Positions 61,198 through 64,000 of a DNA stretch of 64,000 nt are shown here, one piece after another. Numbering within the stretch: position 1 is the stretch's first letter; the number at the start of each line of letters is the position of its first letter. This DNA comes from Pseudomonas lijiangensis (GTDB lineage Bacteria > Pseudomonadota > Gammaproteobacteria > Pseudomonadales > Pseudomonadaceae), in contig NZ_CP076668.1 of the NCBI RefSeq assembly GCF_018968705.1, positions 2,367,001 to 2,431,000 of the forward strand, written 5' to 3'. The notes under the pieces are model-generated. The model ran no database searches. It was not told where the DNA came from and saw only the letters and a program-made list of their open reading frames with translations. The translations under genes were made by a program, and so were the position numbers.

Positions 61198-61566
61198 TTA
61201 CATGAAGTCGGATACGGGGATGTGTTCTGCCATCTTTCTGTAGGTGTTTTCATCGGTGGCAGCCAGCATGCTTCTGCCGTCCTTGAGCGTTGCCACGAAG
61301 GTTATTTCCTTTTCTTCGTTCGCCAGAAGCATGCCCGCTGCAGCGCCTACGGGGCCAAGCACCAGCGCGCCTGCAATGCCTTTTCCTATTGCGTCGTCCA
61401 TTCTCCTGTTGGTGGCTTTACTGGCAATTTCCACTGACTTGATGTCGTCCTGCTTGAAACAGATTCCAGGCCATGGGAAGAGGGGGGTTACAAGCGTAAT
61501 GGTGCCAGAGTGGAACTCTCCATTACCTTGAAGAAAATCACCCGCTAAAACATTGATCTTAGCCAT
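61198..61566 (-). CDS. Hypothetical protein with glycine-rich hydrophobic segment
   Basis: 122 residues. Starts MAKINVLAGDFLQGNGEFHS, contains a glycine-zipper-like hydrophobic stretch (AIGKGIAGALVLGPVGAAAG, about residues 60-79) and ends with TFVATLKDGRSMLAATDENT. No signal peptide. The last part resembles short beta-structured domains of unknown function. Clear terminator downstream; not otherwise recognised. Confidence 0.72.
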   Translation of the reverse strand: MAKINVLAGDFLQGNGEFHSGTITLVTPLFPWPGICFKQDDIKSVEIASKATNRRMDDAIGKGIAGALVLGPVGAAAGMLLANEEKEITFVATLKDGRSMLAATDENTYRKMAEHIPVSDFM

Positions 61567-61772
61567 ATGTGTTTCCCCATCGTTTCATCCAATACCTATT
61601 GCGCGCTCCATAAAAGGGCATGTCAACCGACGACGGGTATGGATAGAGGCTTTATGACGAATGGTTTGGGGAAGTTTGCAGTTATTTGCAGCAAGATATT
61701 TCAACTATGAAACTTGATGTGCAGATGCTCTGAATCGAGACTTTCTGTCATAAGGGTTATGACTGCAAGAGC

Positions 61773-61798
61773 GGGCTGTCCCACAGTGGGGACAACCC
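61773..61798 (-). terminator. Possible terminator of the alcohol dehydrogenase gene
   Basis: GGGTTGTCCCC-ACTG-TGGGACAGCCC hairpin on the minus strand; no real T-run follows, so strength is doubtful. Confidence 0.5.
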
Positions 61799-61809
61799 GG
61801 ATTCCAGCA

Positions 61810-62874
61810 TCAGGCGGCAGAGGCTTCCTGTTTCAGAGTGGCCATGTCGATGACGAAGCGATATTTCACATCACCCTTGAGCATGCGCTCGTAGGCGTCA
61901 TTGATGTCCTGCATGGCGATGATTTCGATATCCGAAACGATGCCGTGCCTGGCGCAGAAATCCAGCATCTCCTGGGTTTCCTGGATGCCGCCTATCAAGG
62001 AGCCGGCCAGGCTGCGACGCTTGAAGATCAGCCCGAAGACGGCTGGCGATGGGTGAGGTTCGGCAGGCGCGCCCACCAGGGTCATGGTGCCGTCACGCTT
62101 GAGCAATCCCAGGAAGGCGTCAAGATCGTGAGGTGCAGCGACGGTATTGAGGATGAAGTCCAGACTGTTGGCCTGTGCGGCCATTTCGTCTGCATCCTTG
62201 GAAACCACGACTTCATCCGCGCCCAGGCGCAGGCCGTCTTCGCGTTTGTTGGGTGAGGTGGTGAACAGCACCACATGTGCGCCCATGGCGTGGGCAATTT
62301 TCACGGCCATATGGCCCAGCCCGCCAAGGCCGACGATGCCCACTCGCTTGCCTGGCCCGACTTTCCAGTGATGAAGAGGGGAATAGGTGGTGATGCCGGC
62401 GCACAGCAGCGGCGCGACAGCGGCCAGATTGTCGCTGTGGGAAATCCGCAGGACGAACTTCTCCTTCACGACGATGTTGTCGGAGTAGCCACCGAAGGTG
62501 TTCTCGCCGCCAAAGACCGGGCCGTTATAGGTGCCGGTAAAACCGTTTTCGCAGTACTGCTCTTCACCTTCGGCGCAGGAAGCACAATGCTGACAGCTAT
62601 CGACCATGCAGCCGACACCCGCCAGATCGCCCACTTTGAAGTTCTTGACGTCGGCACCCACGGCAGTGACCCGGCCGACGATTTCATGACCCGGTACCGA
62701 AGGGTAGAGCGTGTTGTGCCATTCGTTACGGGCGGTGTGCAGGTCCGAGTGACAGACTCCGCAGTACAGAATATCTATCTGTACATCGTCGGCACCGGGA
62801 GTACGGCGCTCAAAACGATAGGGTTTCAGGGTGTCGGTCGGTTTCTGGGCGGCGTAACTGTAAGTCTTGACCAT
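61810..62874 (-). CDS. Zinc-dependent NAD(P) alcohol dehydrogenase (YahK/CAD-like)
   Basis: 354 residues. Catalytic zinc residues in CGVCHSDLH and GHEIVG, structural zinc cysteines in CQHCASCAEGEEQYC, and nucleotide motif GIVGLGGLGHMA. The pattern is the cinnamyl-alcohol-dehydrogenase type aldehyde reductase. ATG at 62874 gives the family N-terminus (MVKTYSYAAQKP) with AAGG 8 bases upstream; longer in-frame starts are not supported. Confidence 0.93.
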   Translation of the reverse strand: MVKTYSYAAQKPTDTLKPYRFERRTPGADDVQIDILYCGVCHSDLHTARNEWHNTLYPSVPGHEIVGRVTAVGADVKNFKVGDLAGVGCMVDSCQHCASCAEGEEQYCENGFTGTYNGPVFGGENTFGGYSDNIVVKEKFVLRISHSDNLAAVAPLLCAGITTYSPLHHWKVGPGKRVGIVGLGGLGHMAVKIAHAMGAHVVLFTTSPNKREDGLRLGADEVVVSKDADEMAAQANSLDFILNTVAAPHDLDAFLGLLKRDGTMTLVGAPAEPHPSPAVFGLIFKRRSLAGSLIGGIQETQEMLDFCARHGIVSDIEIIAMQDINDAYERMLKGDVKYRFVIDMATLKQEASAA

Positions 62875-63134
62875 TGCGATCACCTTTTCGAAGGGTTGAA
62901 AGAAGTCGTAAGCCAGCATAGTGGTTGAACAGGCTTCGATTATTGCAACGTGACCCGATTTGACCTGCTCAAGAACCGGATAGTGCCGATTGTGTGTCAG
63001 CTTTTCTGTCGTCTGGAGTGCTTGATGCACTTCGTAATACACACTTTCTGGCCTTCAATCACATATGCTGCTTGCCACCCTCGGGCGCTGCCGCCGAAGA
63101 TAGCCGCAGCCAGTTACAGGATTTGGTGTTTCTC

Positions 63135-64000
63135 ATGCAGGTTCCTCCTTTGTCCCCGGCTTTGTACCAATCCACTGATGATTCCGTTGCATCGCCTGCG
63201 CTTTCCAATGAAGCGCTCATGGAAGCCTTGCTGCGCGAGACTCGCAGCAGCATGCCCGATGTGGCCTGGGCGGCTTACGGTGCCGGTACGCACAAGCGCC
63301 TGCTGGGGAGTGGATCTGCACAGGCCGATTGGCCTGGCGAGATTCCCTGCGACGGTTTCGATGGTTTCTGCAACAGGCGCCAGTTGCATCGCTGGGTCGT
63401 GGGCATGGGTGAGGCACCGCTGGGCTGGCTGCTGGCGCCCAAGGCCGAGTCGGCCAATCCGGCACTGGCCGACCTGGCCTTGAAACTGGGTTATCTGCTG
63501 CAAAGTATCGCGCTGGTAAGGGCGCAGAATACCCAGCGCGTGCTGTATGAAATCAGTCATCTGGCCAGTTCGACACGGGATCGCAGCACCTTCCTCAAGG
63601 GCATCCACAAGCAACTGGCGACGCTGATCGATGCCGAGAACTTCTATCTGGCACTTTATGACGACCAGAGAGAAAAGATCACCTATCCCTATTACATCGA
63701 TGTAGCCGATCACGAGGCGATGGAGCCGGAAAGTTTCGAGTACCTCGACCGTTCACGGCTGACCATGACGGGCTATGTGCTGACCACGGGCCAGCCATTG
63801 TTCGTCGATGCCACGGCTATCAAACAGGCTCAGGCTCAGGGGCTGTTCTTCTGCGAGGGGCGTCTTTCCGAGTTCTGGATGGGCGCACCGCTGAAGAAAT
63901 CATCCGATGAAGTCTTCGGCATGCTGGCCATGCAGGTATACGACGTCTCGCGCATCTACAGCGTCGAAGACCGTGCGCTGTTTCTGGTGGTTGCCCGGCA
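63135..64000 (+). CDS. GAF-domain signalling protein, partial
   Basis: The frame is open from before 63135 to the right edge, so only about 288 N-terminal residues are seen. A poorly conserved N-terminal part is followed by a helix (LLQSIALVRAQNTQRVLYEI) and a GAF domain: NFYLALYDDQREKITYPYYI, LTMTGYVLTTGQPLFVD, MLAMQVYDVS. In pseudomonads this kind of GAF leads to a GGDEF/EAL or kinase output, which would lie outside. The start is uncertain: ATG at 63135 lacks a good ribosome site and the frame stays open upstream (for example TTG at 63072). Confidence 0.75.
   Translation, partial: MQVPPLSPALYQSTDDSVASPALSNEALMEALLRETRSSMPDVAWAAYGAGTHKRLLGSGSAQADWPGEIPCDGFDGFCNRRQLHRWVVGMGEAPLGWLLAPKAESANPALADLALKLGYLLQSIALVRAQNTQRVLYEISHLASSTRDRSTFLKGIHKQLATLIDAENFYLALYDDQREKITYPYYIDVADHEAMEPESFEYLDRSRLTMTGYVLTTGQPLFVDATAIKQAQAQGLFFCEGRLSEFWMGAPLKKSSDEVFGMLAMQVYDVSRIYSVEDRALFLVVAR

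Overview
The window is bacterial chromosome from a Pseudomonas. Gene content, GC-rich third positions, REP/REPIN repeats of the GTGGGAG type and the yersiniabactin locus all point to the P. syringae species complex or a close relative. No insertion sequence, phage or CRISPR array is visible.

Left end (1-1414): the N-terminal part of an RND-efflux membrane-fusion lipoprotein, divergent from a TetR-family regulator, with a near-palindromic operator candidate between them.

Siderophore locus (1552-30435): a complete yersiniabactin system. Eleven genes run leftward in the order fyuA receptor, ybtP and ybtQ ABC transporters, irp2 (HMWP2), ybtX MFS transporter, irp1 (HMWP1), ybtU reductase, ybtT thioesterase, ybtE salicyl-AMP ligase, pchB and pchA. 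An AraC-type regulator (ybtA/pchR-like) is divergent from fyuA. Salicylate is made by the two-enzyme PchA/PchB route, not by a single YbtS-type synthase. Many junctions are ATGA overlaps, so translation is tightly coupled. A Fur-like palindrome and a 21-bp-phased direct repeat lie in the fyuA/araC intergenic region.

Metal-uptake locus (30451-37117): a TonB-dependent receptor divergent from DUF2946, SCO1/SenC and PCu(A)C genes, followed by a dedicated tonB-exbB-exbD set. The chaperone genes suggest copper.

Flavin-linked catabolic locus (37269-48076): a PotABCD-like ABC importer, a RibBX-type riboflavin enzyme, DUF1330, a zinc-ribbon Nudix hydrolase, a FadR/FCD-type GntR regulator, a flavin reductase, an aldehyde dehydrogenase, an alpha/beta hydrolase and an AA_synth-family protein. 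Three copies of a TGGTATACCA-type palindrome sit in exactly the promoters that would control it. The substrate is unknown.

Mixed housekeeping region (48296-59536): an SDR oxidoreductase, a semialdehyde dehydrogenase, PbpG, YceH, DUF1993, NhaR, a small lipoprotein, a TerC-like membrane protein, a C39-peptidase-like lipoprotein that has lost its catalytic residues, a PuuB-like oxidase, and several small proteins.

Right end (59694-64000): two tRNA-Val(GAC) genes in a nearly identical 160-bp direct repeat. Between them, on the opposite strand, lies a gene for a 73-residue protein that aligns without gaps to eukaryotic ubiquitin residues 1-73 but lacks the C-terminal Arg-Gly-Gly. This is the most surprising element of the window. 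Beyond it are a MutT-like Nudix protein, a glycine-rich hypothetical, a zinc alcohol dehydrogenase and the start of a GAF-domain signalling protein cut by the window edge.
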